64,000 nt of DNA from an uncultured Clostridia bacterium (GTDB lineage Bacteria; Bacillota; Clostridia; Lachnospirales; Anaerotignaceae), in NCBI GenBank assembly GCA_937901125.1, contig CALCGT010000006.1, positions 1-64,000 of the forward strand, in the 5' to 3' direction. The stretch's first letter is position 1; the number at the start of each line of letters is the position of its first letter. Below, piece after piece: positions 15,915-25,246 of this stretch. The notes beneath the pieces are model-generated. The model did not search any database. It saw only the letters and a program-made list of their open reading frames with translations, and had not been told where the DNA came from. The translations under genes and the position numbers were made by a program.

Positions 15915-16759
15915 GCGGAGATATCCTGTCCGCTTTTGCGGATGCGGATGACGATCTCGCAGCCTTCCTCGTCTTGTTTATCCTCATAGACCACATCCAT
16001 GCCAGACCGGCGGATGACCTCCACGCTCTGCTTGATGGTATTGGTAAACAGGCGGAAATCCGCCGAACGGACATATCTCTTTTCCTTCTGCTCTCCTTTT
16101 TCCACATAGCGGGGACGCATCTGCTCCAAGGTTGCCTCCACCAGTTCTTCCGTCTTTTTCACGTTCATTTCTTCCTGTATCATCTGGCTGAGAACCAGCA
16201 GCCGCGTTTCCTCATCGGGTAGCTTCAGAAGGGCACGGGCATGGCGTTCCGTGAAATGATATTCCAACAGCAGTTTTTTCACGCTGTCCTCCAGTTTCAA
16301 TACCCGCAGCTTATTGGCGATGGAGGACTGGCTTTTGGATAATTTCGCCGCCAGTTCCTCCTGGGTCAGTCCATAATCCTCCATCATATTGCGATAGCCC
16401 TCCGCTTCCTCCAGAAAGCTCAGATTCTGCCGCTGGATATTTTCGATGAATGCCATCACGGCACTGTCGCTGTCGCTGACCTGCATCAGAATGGCAGGAA
16501 TCGTCTCCAAGCCTGCCAGTTCCGATGCCCGCAGGCGTCGTTCCCCTGCCACCAGTTCATAATAGCCACCACTCATTTTACGGACAGTGATGGGCTGCAA
16601 AACGCCATAGGTCTTGATGCTGTCCGACAATTCTTCCAATGCGGCACGGTTGAAATATTTTCTGGGCTGATAGGGGTTTGAGCGAATTTTATCAATGGGC
16701 AGCTGAAAGACTACCTTATCCTTTTTCAAGCGCATTTCCGAAAACTTTAAAACTTCCAT
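15911..16759 (-). CDS. noc: Nucleoid occlusion protein Noc (ParB family)
   Basis: At 282 residues it has the ParB/Noc N-terminal CTP-binding domain (IRSNPYQPRKYF, ELVAGERRLRASELAG), a helix-turn-helix (GLTQEELAAKLSKSQSSIAN) and a C-terminal dimer domain. Its position next to rsmG, separate from a second ParB at 48.5 kb, marks it as Noc rather than Spo0J. Noc binds specific sites over the chromosome, spreads as a CTP clamp and keeps the division ring off the nucleoid. No clear Noc-binding site was spotted in this window. It has its own transcription unit because a terminator lies between it and rsmG. Confidence 0.88.
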   Translation of the reverse strand: MEVLKFSEMRLKKDKVVFQLPIDKIRSNPYQPRKYFNRAALEELSDSIKTYGVLQPITVRKMSGGYYELVAGERRLRASELAGLETIPAILMQVSDSDSAVMAFIENIQRQNLSFLEEAEGYRNMMEDYGLTQEELAAKLSKSQSSIANKLRVLKLEDSVKKLLLEYHFTERHARALLKLPDEETRLLVLSQMIQEEMNVKKTEELVEATLEQMRPRYVEKGEQKEKRYVRSADFRLFTNTIKQSVEVIRRSGMDVVYEDKQDEEGCEIVIRIRKSGQDISA

Positions 16760-16780
16760 GGTATTTCCTCCTTTTTTCTT

Positions 16781-17070
16781 GTGAGACGCTGTCCCACACC
16801 CTGCGAGGGGAATGATTCCCTTCGACCCCCATTCGCAAAAACTATCGTTTTTGCAGGGAAAATCGGTTCAATTTATCTTTTTCACCATCATAACACGGCT
16901 TTTTTCCCGATAGAAAAAATCTGTTCCACAAAAAAAAGCCCATATCGACATAATATACATCGATACGAGCCTATATACTGAAATTTCTACTCCACAAAAG
17001 CGTATGCTTTTGCAACTCGGGTCGAGGGGTGACCCCCTCACGGGGTAGTGGGGCAGTGCCCCACGGTCTT
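16781..17070. repeat. Modular palindromic intergenic element, copy 1 (split)
   Basis: The noc-rsmG gap holds module A (GAC-GCT-GTC hairpin), B (GAGGGGAATGATTCCCTTC) and C (GCAAAAACTATCGTTTTTGC) at 16781-16865, then about 120 bp of unrelated sequence with the rsmG terminator. A second C-like hairpin, D (GAGGGGTGACCCCCTC) and E (GTGGGGCAGTGCCCCAC), then GGTCTT, follow at 16994-17070. The terminal GGTCTTA overlaps the rsmG stop codon. Modules match those of the other copies in order and linkers. Confidence 0.8.
16929..16971 (-). terminator. Terminator downstream of rsmG
   Basis: On the minus strand GCTCGTATCGA pairs with TCGATATGGGC (two G-T pairs) and is followed by eight Ts. It separates rsmG from noc. 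Confidence 0.75.
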
Positions 17071-17785
17071 ACAAAGGATCTTTTTTGATTTTTCCGGCGT
17101 TACGGGGGTATTTCTTTGGCGTAGGAGATACCTTCTCAATAAATACCAATTTATGGGATAAATCGGTATAAGGGATGGCAACATCCCTGATCTCCACCAG
17201 TCTCCCCCCCAGCTTTTCCAAAGCACCCTTGGCCTGGGCCACTTCTGTCTCTGCATCGGGGCCTTTTAAAGCCGCCAATCTGCCGCCTACCCGTACAAAA
17301 GGTAGGCAATATTCGGCCAAAACCGCCAGATTTGCCACGGCACGGGAAACACACAGATCGAATTTTTCCCTGTAATCGGGGTTCTGTCCCCCATCCTCCG
17401 CACGGCTATGGACATAGTTCACGCCATCCAAATACAGCTGTGTGCCCACTTCCTGTAAAAAACCAATGCGCTTCTGCAAGGAATCCAGCAATGTCAGCTC
17501 TATTTCAGGGCAGGCAATTTTCACAGGAACACCAGGAAAGCCAGCCCCGGTGCCAACGTCGATGACCTGCATTTCCTTTTTCCATTCCACCGCAGGCACA
17601 AGACTCAGGCAGTCGGCAAAATGCTTTAGCACCACGTCCCGTTTTTCCGTAATGGCGGTCAGGTTCATTTTTTCATTCCATTCCAGCAGAAGGGAAAGAT
17701 ATGTCATAAACTGTTCCTGCTGGGCTTCGCTGAGGGCGATACCCATCTGGTCACAGCAATCCTTGAGTAGTGCTTTATATTCCAT
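17069..17785 (-). CDS. rsmG: 16S rRNA (guanine527-N7)-methyltransferase RsmG
   Basis: The 238-residue protein has the RsmG layout: an N-terminal helical part (YLSLLLEWNEKMNLTAI), the SAM-binding loop VIDVGTGAGFPGVPVKI (residues ~74-90) and CVSRAVANLAVLAEYC. It methylates N7 of G527 in 16S rRNA using SAM; loss of this activity gives low-level streptomycin resistance in other bacteria. It sits in the conserved mnmE-mnmG-rsmG-noc order. Its stop codon overlaps the end of a palindromic element. Confidence 0.97.
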   Translation of the reverse strand: MEYKALLKDCCDQMGIALSEAQQEQFMTYLSLLLEWNEKMNLTAITEKRDVVLKHFADCLSLVPAVEWKKEMQVIDVGTGAGFPGVPVKIACPEIELTLLDSLQKRIGFLQEVGTQLYLDGVNYVHSRAEDGGQNPDYREKFDLCVSRAVANLAVLAEYCLPFVRVGGRLAALKGPDAETEVAQAKGALEKLGGRLVEIRDVAIPYTDLSHKLVFIEKVSPTPKKYPRNAGKIKKDPL

Positions 17786-17788
17786 GGT

Positions 17789-18229
17789 TTATTCCTTCCC
17801 TTCTTTTTCAATGCTGAAAATTTTCCATTTGCCATAGGAATCTGGCTCCGCCACCATGCGGAAGGAGAAGATCTCCCCATCCTTGCTGTTTTTGGTGACA
17901 GAAACCGTCCGGATGCCGTTTCTGCTTTCATCGGCAAAGCAATAGTATTCCTTCAAATCCTTCAAAAAGCCTTCCATTTCCTCATAATCCACCGCTTCTG
18001 ATACGCTGCTGGAAAAATAACCCATGGCTTCCTCTTTTTTCCCGCTTTCCACCGCCTGCAAAAAGGAACGGAGGGTCCCTCTGGGGTTGGGCAGGGAAAC
18101 GTATGCAGGCTTGCGGTTATCGAAAACAGCATCCTCCAGGGAAAATGTCCCCTTGGGCAGATGCAGTTTTTTCTCGCCCCGTTTCAGTTGTCTGTTCTTT
18201 TCATTCCATGGCAGAAAAAATCCTGTCAT
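17789..18229 (-). CDS. Hypothetical protein between mnmG and rsmG
   Basis: The 146-residue frame is spaced 3 bp from rsmG and about 23 bp from mnmG on the same strand, so it is cotranscribed with them. The middle (SFLQAVESGKKEEAMGYFSS) and the end (SFRMVAEPDSYGKWKIFSIE) resemble NTF2-like or DUF4878-like small domains, in which a cone-shaped beta sheet follows helices. No catalytic residues are evident and no signal peptide is present. The gene is not part of the usual mnmG-rsmG operon, so it is a lineage-specific addition. No function is assigned. Confidence 0.7.
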   Translation of the reverse strand: MTGFFLPWNEKNRQLKRGEKKLHLPKGTFSLEDAVFDNRKPAYVSLPNPRGTLRSFLQAVESGKKEEAMGYFSSSVSEAVDYEEMEGFLKDLKEYYCFADESRNGIRTVSVTKNSKDGEIFSFRMVAEPDSYGKWKIFSIEKEGKE

Positions 18230-18252
18230 AGCATCACATCCAATTCTTTTGT

Positions 18253-20133
18253 TTATTTGTTCCGCTTCATCTGTTCCATATAGATGAGCAATACGGAAAT
18301 ATCCGCAGGGGATACCCCTGTGATTCGGCTGGCCTGCCCCAAGTTCTGGGGACGAACCAGATTCAGCTTCTGTCTTGCCTCCAGACGCAGACCCTGAATG
18401 GTCTCATAATCCAGATCCATAGGCAGCAGACGACCTTCCAGCTTCTTGAACTGTTCCACCTGTTTCAGCTGTTGGTCGATATAACCGGCATATTTGATCT
18501 GGATATTCACCTGCTCTCTTACATCCGCAGGCAGTTCAGGACGTTGGGGGTCAATTTCCGCCAAAGCATCATAGGTCAGCTGGGGGCGTTTGATCAGGTC
18601 GGAAAGGCGGGCACCATTTTTGATGGGAGCTGTGTTGTATCTTTCCAACAGAGCCAATACAGGTTCGCTGGGGCCCATGGTGACACCCTGTACCCGTTCG
18701 ATTTCTGCAGCCACCAACCGTTCCTTTTCCAACAAAGCTTGATATCTTTCTTCGGAAATCAGACCGATTTCGTGGCCGATGGGAGTCAGTCTCTGGTCGG
18801 CATTATCCTGCCGCAGCAGCAGACGGAATTCCGCACGGCTGGTCATCATTCTGTAGGGCTCTCTGGTACCTTTGTTTACAATATCGTCAATCAGCACGCC
18901 GATATAGCCATCGGAACGCTGCAAGATCAGAGGTTCCTTCCCCTGAATATACTGCACCGCATTGATGCCGCCGATGAGCCCCTGGGCCGCCGCCTCCTCA
19001 TAACCGGAAGAACCGTTGAACTGCCCTGCGCTGAACAGACCAGGGAAATCCTTGAATTCCAGAGACAGCTTCAGCTGGGTGGCATCAATACAATCGTATT
19101 CGATGGCGTAGGCAAAACGGGTGATCTCGCAATTTTCCAAGCCGGGGATGGTGCGATACATGGCGATCTGCACATCCTCGGGAAGAGAAGAGCTCATACC
19201 CTGAATATACATTTCTTCGGTATTTTCCCCTTCCGGCTCTACGAAAAGCTGATGTCGTTCCTTATCGGCAAAGCGAACGATTTTATCCTCGATGGAGGGG
19301 CAGTAACGAGGGCCTGTCCCTTCGATGACACCACCGAACATAGGGGAACGGTGGAGATTATCCCGAATAACCTGATGGGTCTTTTCATTGGTATAGGTCA
19401 GCCAGCAAAGGGCCTGGGGCTTTTCGATATCCTTGGGTTTATTTTCGAAAGAAAAAGGCACGATATCCTCATCCCCGTACTGGGGCTGCATTTTGCTTAA
19501 GTCCAGAGAATTTTTGTTCATTCTGGCAGGAGTGCCTGTTTTGAAACGGAACAGGTCGATCCCCATTTCCTTTAGCCTTGCGGAAAGTTTCGTGGCAGGC
19601 ATTAGGTTGTTAGGACCGCTTTCGGTGATATGTTCCCCCGTCAGGCAGCGGGCTTTCATGTAAGTCCCCATACACAGCACCACAGCCTTACAGCTGTAGA
19701 CCGCACCGGAAGCTGTCACCACGCCGCTGACCTTGCCCTCTTCCATGAGGATATCCACAATCTCCGCCTGTTTGATTTTCAAATTTGGTGTATTTTCCAG
19801 ACAATGCTTCATTTGTGTCTGATAAGCAATCTTATCCGCCTGTGCCCGCAGGGAATAGACCGCAGGGCCTTTGCCTGTATTCAGCATTTTTGTCTGGATA
19901 TAGGTTTTGTCGATGACCTTGCCCATTTCGCCGCCCAAAGCGTCGATTTCCCGCACCAGATGCCCCTTGGAGCTGCCCCCGATAGAGGGGTTGCAAGGCA
20001 TCATGGCGATGCTGTCCAGAGAAATGGCAAACATCACCGTATTCATGCCAAGACGGGCCGCCGCAAGGGCCGCTTCACAGCCGGCATGACCGCCGCCGAT
20101 GATAGCAACATCGATGGTTTCTGCTTGATACAT
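18253..20133 (-). CDS. mnmG: tRNA uridine 5-carboxymethylaminomethyl modification enzyme MnmG (GidA)
   Basis: The start at 20133 (MYQAETIDVAIIGGGHAG) has a GAGGA site and gives 626 residues, the family norm. The FAD-binding GGGHAGCEAA motif is at the N-terminus, followed by CNPSIGGSSKGHLVREIDAL, the NAD-binding region, and the C-terminal helical domain that binds MnmE (ASRITGVSPADISVLLIYME). MnmG works with MnmE and a folate to add the carboxymethylaminomethyl group to U34 of certain tRNAs. A MATE gene interrupts the usual mnmE-mnmG neighbourhood. Confidence 0.97.
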   Translation of the reverse strand: MYQAETIDVAIIGGGHAGCEAALAAARLGMNTVMFAISLDSIAMMPCNPSIGGSSKGHLVREIDALGGEMGKVIDKTYIQTKMLNTGKGPAVYSLRAQADKIAYQTQMKHCLENTPNLKIKQAEIVDILMEEGKVSGVVTASGAVYSCKAVVLCMGTYMKARCLTGEHITESGPNNLMPATKLSARLKEMGIDLFRFKTGTPARMNKNSLDLSKMQPQYGDEDIVPFSFENKPKDIEKPQALCWLTYTNEKTHQVIRDNLHRSPMFGGVIEGTGPRYCPSIEDKIVRFADKERHQLFVEPEGENTEEMYIQGMSSSLPEDVQIAMYRTIPGLENCEITRFAYAIEYDCIDATQLKLSLEFKDFPGLFSAGQFNGSSGYEEAAAQGLIGGINAVQYIQGKEPLILQRSDGYIGVLIDDIVNKGTREPYRMMTSRAEFRLLLRQDNADQRLTPIGHEIGLISEERYQALLEKERLVAAEIERVQGVTMGPSEPVLALLERYNTAPIKNGARLSDLIKRPQLTYDALAEIDPQRPELPADVREQVNIQIKYAGYIDQQLKQVEQFKKLEGRLLPMDLDYETIQGLRLEARQKLNLVRPQNLGQASRITGVSPADISVLLIYMEQMKRNK

Positions 20134-20230
20134 ATTCAAATTCCTCTTTTCTAGGATACAAAACAAAATTTACTCTAATATTTAATTTTAAAAGAAAAAT
20201 AGGGAAAACGCAACGGTTTTCCCTGTAAAA

Positions 20231-21604
20231 TCAAGGATTTTCTGTTTTTTCTTCCAAGCCTTTCATGGCGTTTTGAAACTGCCATGCAAACAAAAGGACT
20301 GTAGTCGTCACGGCAATGAAATCCGCCACCGGTTCTGCCAAAAATACCGCCATATCCTTTTTCTCGAAGAAACGGGGCAAAAGATAGATGAGCGGAATCA
20401 GCAGGATGATTTTCCGATAGATGGCCAAAAACAAAGAGGTCTTTGCATTTCCAATGGCGATAAAGGTCTGCTGACAAGCGATCTGTATCCCCATAAGGAA
20501 GCCCACCGCCATATAAATACGCAATGCCCATGCCGTATAATCCAAAAAGGCTGCATCTCCTGCAAAAAGCATGGAGACCTGTCTGGGGAACAGCATGATA
20601 AGAAGCCATAATACCCCTGCATAGACCACACAGCTTTTCAGCAGCAGCCGAAAGGATTCCCGCACCCGCTCCGGCTTTTTGGCACCAAAATTATAGCCGG
20701 TGATCGGCTGTGCCCCCTGGGCAAGACCGGACAGGGGCAGCATAGTAAACTGCATCATGCTGGACAAAATGGTCATAGCCCCTACCGCTGTATCTCCGCC
20801 ATATTTCAGCAGAGAGGAATTGAAGCAGATATTCAAAATACTTTCTGTGGACTGCATCACAAAGGGACTCAGCCCCAGCAGCACACAGGGCAGGATGGTT
20901 TTTGCCCGCAGGCGCAGATATTTCTTTTGCAGACGCAAAACGGTCTGTTTTCCTGTCAGAAAACGCAGAACCCACGCCGCAGAAAGGGCCTGAGAAAGGA
21001 CCGTCGCCAGCGCCGCCCCCTTCACACCCATGCCAAAAAGGAAGATGAAAATAGGGTCCAGGATAATATTGGTGACAGCGCCGATCAGAATAGTCTTCAT
21101 GCTGACTTTGGCAAACCCCTGGGCAGTGATAAAAGCATTCAACCCCAAGGTCAACTGTACAAACACCGTACCAAAGGTATAGATCCGCATATAGTCCATG
21201 GCGAAGGGAATGGTATTTTCACTTGCACCAAAGGTCATAAGAAAAGACTCCGCAAACAGTAAAAACAGCACCGTCAGGGTCAGAGAGACCAACAAAAGCA
21301 AAGCCGTACAGTTTCCCAAAATACGCTCGGCTTCCTCCTTGTCTTTCCGCCCCAGCATGATAGATGCCCGGGGGGCACCGCCCATGCCTGCCAAGGCCGC
21401 AAAGGCAGAGATCAGCAAAATCAGGGGCATACAAACCCCCAAACCTGTCAGAGAAAGTTTCCCTGTGCCGGGAATATGCCCGATATAGATACGGTCTACC
21501 ACATTATATAATACATTTACTACTTGTGCCGTAATAGCAGGAACTGCCATTTTCCACAGCAGCTTTTTAATAGGCTCTATGTCTAATTCATTTTCTCGTT
21601 CCAA
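20231..21604 (-). CDS. MATE family efflux transporter between mnmG and mnmE
   Basis: The 457-residue protein has about twelve membrane segments and family motifs (KMAVPAITAQVVNVLYNVVD, GMGGAPRASIMLGR, GLAQGAQPITGYNFGAKK). The sequence is closer to the MepA-like branch than the exporter at 3.1-4.4 kb. It lies 12 bp downstream of mnmE on the same strand, so it is probably cotranscribed with mnmE and mnmG even though it has nothing to do with tRNA modification. The substrate is unknown. Confidence 0.92.
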   Translation of the reverse strand: MERENELDIEPIKKLLWKMAVPAITAQVVNVLYNVVDRIYIGHIPGTGKLSLTGLGVCMPLILLISAFAALAGMGGAPRASIMLGRKDKEEAERILGNCTALLLLVSLTLTVLFLLFAESFLMTFGASENTIPFAMDYMRIYTFGTVFVQLTLGLNAFITAQGFAKVSMKTILIGAVTNIILDPIFIFLFGMGVKGAALATVLSQALSAAWVLRFLTGKQTVLRLQKKYLRLRAKTILPCVLLGLSPFVMQSTESILNICFNSSLLKYGGDTAVGAMTILSSMMQFTMLPLSGLAQGAQPITGYNFGAKKPERVRESFRLLLKSCVVYAGVLWLLIMLFPRQVSMLFAGDAAFLDYTAWALRIYMAVGFLMGIQIACQQTFIAIGNAKTSLFLAIYRKIILLIPLIYLLPRFFEKKDMAVFLAEPVADFIAVTTTVLLFAWQFQNAMKGLEEKTENP

Positions 21605-21616
21605 TTTTATTTCACC

Positions 21617-23008
21617 TTATTTCCCAAGACAGAACTTTGTAAAAATTCGATCTATAATCTCTTCATCACTAGTGTCGCCGGTAATCTCGCCCAAGGCACG
21701 GTTGGCATCCTGCAAATCCATGGAAATGAAATCCTCTGGCATCCGCATGGTGATGGTCTCCAAACAATGCTCCATAGCCTCTTTGGCACGGTACAGGGCA
21801 TCCTTATGGCGGGTATTGCCCAGCAGGGCATCCTCCGCCGTTGCCGTATGTCCATCCAAAAACATAGTTTTCAAGGCATCAATGAGCCTGTCAAAGCCTT
21901 GATTTTTCTTTACAGAAATAAACAAAATCTGTTCCTTTGGCACAAAGCTTTCCAGCTCTTCCAGAGACAGCTTCTGTTCCAGATCCACCTTATTCAGCAG
22001 GACAATGGTCTTTTTCTCTTTGATAAAGGAAAGGATTTCTTTATCCTCCTCTTCCAAAGGACGGGAGCCATCCAGCATCAGAATGACCAGATCTGCATTT
22101 TCCGCATAGGCCTTGGATTTTTCCACCCCCATCCGTTCCACCAAATCACCTGTTTCCCGAATCCCTGCTGTATCTACGATTTTGATGGGGATACCATCGA
22201 TATTCAGGTATTCTTCAACGGTGTCACGGGTGGTACCAGGGATATCCGTTACAATGGCACGATCCTCCTCCAACAGCCAGTTCAGCAGGGAGGATTTCCC
22301 CACATTTGGCTTACCAACGATGACCGTCTGCAGGCCATCCCGAATAATCTTTCCTCGGTCGGCACCTTCCAATAGCTTTTCCATCTGGGACAACAACTTT
22401 GTTGCGCCCTTTTCCATATTGCCGTAGGTTTCATCCTCAATATCATAGTCGGGGTAATCGATCACAGCTTCGATGGAAGCGATCATATCCAGAATTTCTT
22501 CCCGCATCTCTCTGACTGCTGTTTTCAGCCGGCCTTCCAGCTGATTCACCGCCGCCTGACGAGATAATTCCGTTTTGGAATGGATCAGATCGATGACGGC
22601 TTCTGCCTGGGTCAGGTCGATACGACCGTTCAAAAATCCACGCTTTGTGAATTCCCCGGGCTCTGCCACACGGGCACCGGTTTTCAGCACAGCTTCCAAT
22701 ACCCTTCTGGTCACCAGAGAGCCGCCATGGCAGTTGATCTCCACGATATCCTCTTTTGTGTAGGTATGGGGTGCTTTCATAACGGAAACAAGGACTTCGT
22801 CGATGATCTCGCCGCCCTTGCCGTCGGTGATCTTCCCATAGGACAGGGTATGGGTAGCTTTTTCCGATAATTTTTTCTTGCCGATAAAGATATCATCCGC
22901 CATAGCGATACAGCCTGCACCACTCATACGGACAATGCCGATACCGCCTACGCCCATGGGCGTGGAGATAGCCGCAATGACGTCGTCTAACATATATTCT
23001 CTTTTCAT
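21617..23008 (-). CDS. mnmE: tRNA modification GTPase MnmE (TrmE)
   Basis: The 463-residue protein has the folate-binding N-domain (DVIAAISTPMGVGGIGIVRM), a helical domain holding an inserted G domain with G1 GKPNVGKSS, G3 DTAGIRET and G4 NKVD, and the invariant C-terminal FCLGK whose cysteine is essential. Together with MnmG it modifies tRNA U34. The gene starts just downstream of a palindromic element, which therefore forms part of its leader. Confidence 0.97.
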   Translation of the reverse strand: MKREYMLDDVIAAISTPMGVGGIGIVRMSGAGCIAMADDIFIGKKKLSEKATHTLSYGKITDGKGGEIIDEVLVSVMKAPHTYTKEDIVEINCHGGSLVTRRVLEAVLKTGARVAEPGEFTKRGFLNGRIDLTQAEAVIDLIHSKTELSRQAAVNQLEGRLKTAVREMREEILDMIASIEAVIDYPDYDIEDETYGNMEKGATKLLSQMEKLLEGADRGKIIRDGLQTVIVGKPNVGKSSLLNWLLEEDRAIVTDIPGTTRDTVEEYLNIDGIPIKIVDTAGIRETGDLVERMGVEKSKAYAENADLVILMLDGSRPLEEEDKEILSFIKEKKTIVLLNKVDLEQKLSLEELESFVPKEQILFISVKKNQGFDRLIDALKTMFLDGHTATAEDALLGNTRHKDALYRAKEAMEHCLETITMRMPEDFISMDLQDANRALGEITGDTSDEEIIDRIFTKFCLGK

Positions 23009-23023
23009 AGTTTACCTCTTTTC

Positions 23024-23257
23024 TTGGGACTCCGTCCCAAACCCTGCCAGGGAAATAATTTCCCTGGACCCTCATTTGCAAAAACTAACGTTTTGCGAGG
23101 AATTAAATTTCAGATTCAGCGCCGCAGGCAAATAAAGTTTAGGTCAAGCCTTTTTAAAGGCTTGCGGAGTGTGAGGCAGCGCCTCACAAAAAATTACCCT
23201 TTAAGCGGTTCTTTGGAGGGTTCGGGAACCCTTCACCAAGGGAAGAAAGGTTCCTGA
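23024..23257. repeat. Modular palindromic intergenic element, copy 2
   Basis: All six modules are present in order: A (TTGGGAC-TCC-GTCCCAA), B (CCAGGGAAATAATTTCCCTGG), C (GCAAAAACTAACGTTTTGC), D (AAGCCTTTTTAAAGGCTT inside GGTC...GCGG linkers), E (GTGAGGCAGCGCCTCAC) and F (GGTTCGGGAACC region). It fills the gap between jag and mnmE. The D-E part is almost identical to that at 35.7 kb. Confidence 0.85.
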
Positions 23258-23274
23258 TATCCCCGAGGTCTTGA

Positions 23275-23310
23275 ATAAAACGAAAACCCGATGTATACAA
23301 CAACGGGTTT
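23275..23310 (-). terminator. Terminator of the rpmH-jag transcript
   Basis: On the minus strand AAACCCG pairs with CGGGTTT across a 13-nt loop and runs into TTTTCGTTTT. It separates jag from mnmE. Confidence 0.65.
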
Positions 23311-23321
23311 CCAATGGTTTC

Positions 23322-23939
23322 TTATTTCAGAGTAATCACAACATTACGATAAGGTTCTTCCCCTTCGCTGTATGTTGTAACAAAACGATCATTCTGCAGT
23401 GCAGAATGGATGATTCTTCTTTCATAGGGGTTCATGGGTTCCAGAACCACATTTTTCTTTGTATGTTTTACCTTTTTCGCTAGGTTAAATGCCAGGCTTT
23501 CCAGTGTTTCTTTTCTTCTCTGGCGGTAATTTTCTGTATCCAGCATGACGCTGATGTAATAAGGGCTTTTCTTATTGACAACCAGATTTACCAAATACTG
23601 CAGAGCATCCAGTGTCTGGCCTCTTTTACCGATCAGGATACCCATATCATCCCCTGTCAGTTCTACAAACAAGTGTTTATCCTTCAATTCTGTTTTGATC
23701 TTCACGATCAGGCCCATGGACAGGAACACTTCCTTCAGGAAAGTTTCTGCTTCTTTTTCGGGATTGAAGTTTTTCTTCACCAGAACAACAGCATCCTTGC
23801 CGCCGAACATGCCCAAAAATCCTTTGGAACCTTCGTCGATCACTGTGATATCTACTTCTTCCCGTGTTGCGTCCAGTTCAGCCAGTGCAGCTGCAATGGC
23901 TTCATCCACGGTCTTTGCGCTTTTTCTGATTTCTTCCAT
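23322..23939 (-). CDS. jag: RNA-binding protein Jag/KhpB (SpoIIIJ-associated)
   Basis: The 205-residue protein has the Jag_N domain (MEEIRKSAKTVDEAIAAALA, then GSKGFLGMFGGKDA), a KH domain (GILIGKRGQTLDALQYLVN) and a C-terminal R3H domain (MNPYERRIIHSALQ). KhpB pairs with KhpA as a global RNA-binding protein linked to cell elongation. Its ATG overlaps the yidC stop by one base (TAATG), which couples their translation. The position after yidC is conserved across Bacillota. Confidence 0.95.
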   Translation of the reverse strand: MEEIRKSAKTVDEAIAAALAELDATREEVDITVIDEGSKGFLGMFGGKDAVVLVKKNFNPEKEAETFLKEVFLSMGLIVKIKTELKDKHLFVELTGDDMGILIGKRGQTLDALQYLVNLVVNKKSPYYISVMLDTENYRQRRKETLESLAFNLAKKVKHTKKNVVLEPMNPYERRIIHSALQNDRFVTTYSEGEEPYRNVVITLK

Positions 23940-24973
23940 TACTGTGCTGCCTCCTCTGCAAATTTCTTTTTATAATGTTTCTGCAATACTACCTGCTGGA
24001 TGATACCGAAAATGTTACTGATCGTCCAGTACAGACCCAGACCTGCGGGCATGGAGATGGAGAAGAAGCCCATCATAATAGGCATCATATACAGCATGGA
24101 TTTGGACATAGCTGCTGCAGGGTTATTGGGATCGTTCTGCTGAGGGTTCATCATCATCATGATCTTGGACTGCAGCCATGTGGTCACACCGGCAGCGATA
24201 GGAATAATGACACCGGGGAAGGACAGACCAGCCTTACTTACCAGAGGAATGGTCAGGAAGGTTTCGATGTTATTTTTTGTTTCCAGCAGAGGTGCCAAAG
24301 CATCACCTGCGGAACCTAGGTTTGTCATGATAGTTGCCCAGTCATCTGCTTTCAGGTAGTTGATCAGCATAGTGATATCCCCTACCTGACTCATATCAAA
24401 ACCATCTTTGATGATCGCTACATTTTTGTAAGTATTTGCAAATTCCTGTGCAAAGGGCTGGAATACTTCCATTCTCAAAGCGGTAGGAATATTGACAATA
24501 GCATTGGCAATATCTGTATAGTTGTTGCCAATGACATCTACATAAACGTATGCGTTCTGGAACAGATAGAACAATGCATACAGGATAGGCAGCTGGATCA
24601 GCATGGGCAGGCAGCCCCCCAGCATGCTTACACCGCTGTTTTTCTGCAATTCCTGCATTTCAAAGGCCATGCGCTGCTGAGACATCTGATCTGTCTTTCC
24701 TTCATATTTCTTTCTTATCTTCATCATTTCAGGCTGCAGCTGCTGCATCTTAAAAGAAGATTTCTGCTGCTTCACCATCAGAGGGAACAGAATCAATTTC
24801 ACGATCAATGTAAAAATAATGATAGCCAGACCCAGAGAGCCTACACTAGTACTGCTGTGCAAAAATTCAAACAGCATGTTATAAACTTTAGCCATCAGGT
24901 TGGCTACTGGTCCGATGATAACACCGGGCTCTCTTACGGAAGGCAATGCTTCCAGTAAATAGGAACTAAACAT
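23939..24973 (-). CDS. yidC: Membrane protein insertase YidC/OxaA
   Basis: The start at 24973 follows GAAGGAGG; an earlier in-frame ATG lacks a site. The 344-residue protein contains the YidC/Oxa1 core: LGLAIIIFTLIVKLILFPLM, the cytoplasmic loop with KIRKKYEGKTDQMSQQ, GCLPMLIQLPILYALFYLF and a C-terminal pair of membrane segments around MPAGLGLYWTISN. A longer than usual extracytoplasmic loop lies between the second and third core segments. It inserts proteins into the membrane alone or with SecYEG. Confidence 0.95.
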   Translation of the reverse strand: MFSSYLLEALPSVREPGVIIGPVANLMAKVYNMLFEFLHSSTSVGSLGLAIIIFTLIVKLILFPLMVKQQKSSFKMQQLQPEMMKIRKKYEGKTDQMSQQRMAFEMQELQKNSGVSMLGGCLPMLIQLPILYALFYLFQNAYVYVDVIGNNYTDIANAIVNIPTALRMEVFQPFAQEFANTYKNVAIIKDGFDMSQVGDITMLINYLKADDWATIMTNLGSAGDALAPLLETKNNIETFLTIPLVSKAGLSFPGVIIPIAAGVTTWLQSKIMMMMNPQQNDPNNPAAAMSKSMLYMMPIMMGFFSISMPAGLGLYWTISNIFGIIQQVVLQKHYKKKFAEEAAQ

Positions 24974-25021
24974 TTTTTCCTCCTTCAACAAACAATACGA
25001 GATTTTCGCCCCAAAGGACAG

Positions 25022-25246
25022 TTATTTTTTCTTTTCCGGAACAGGATCATACCCACCCTCGTGGAAAGGATGGCATTTCAAAAGTCTCCGAACGGCAAGA
25101 TACGTGCCCTTTATCGCACCGTGTCTGGAAATGGCGATATACGCATATTTGGAGCATGTCGGCGTAAACCGACAGCAGGGTCTGAAATGGGGAGAAATCG
25201 CCGCCTGATAAAACCGGATCAATAACAGAAATAGTTTTTTAAACAT
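25022..25246 (-). CDS. yidD: Membrane protein insertion efficiency factor YidD
   Basis: The 74-residue protein has the YidD core: LIRFYQAAISPHF, PCCRFTPTCSKYAYIAI and the C-terminal CHPFHEGGYDPVP. YidD is a small amphipathic membrane-associated protein that helps YidC insertion. It overlaps the end of rnpA by 8 bp and precedes yidC, the standard order. Confidence 0.95.
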   Translation of the reverse strand: MFKKLFLLLIRFYQAAISPHFRPCCRFTPTCSKYAYIAISRHGAIKGTYLAVRRLLKCHPFHEGGYDPVPEKKK

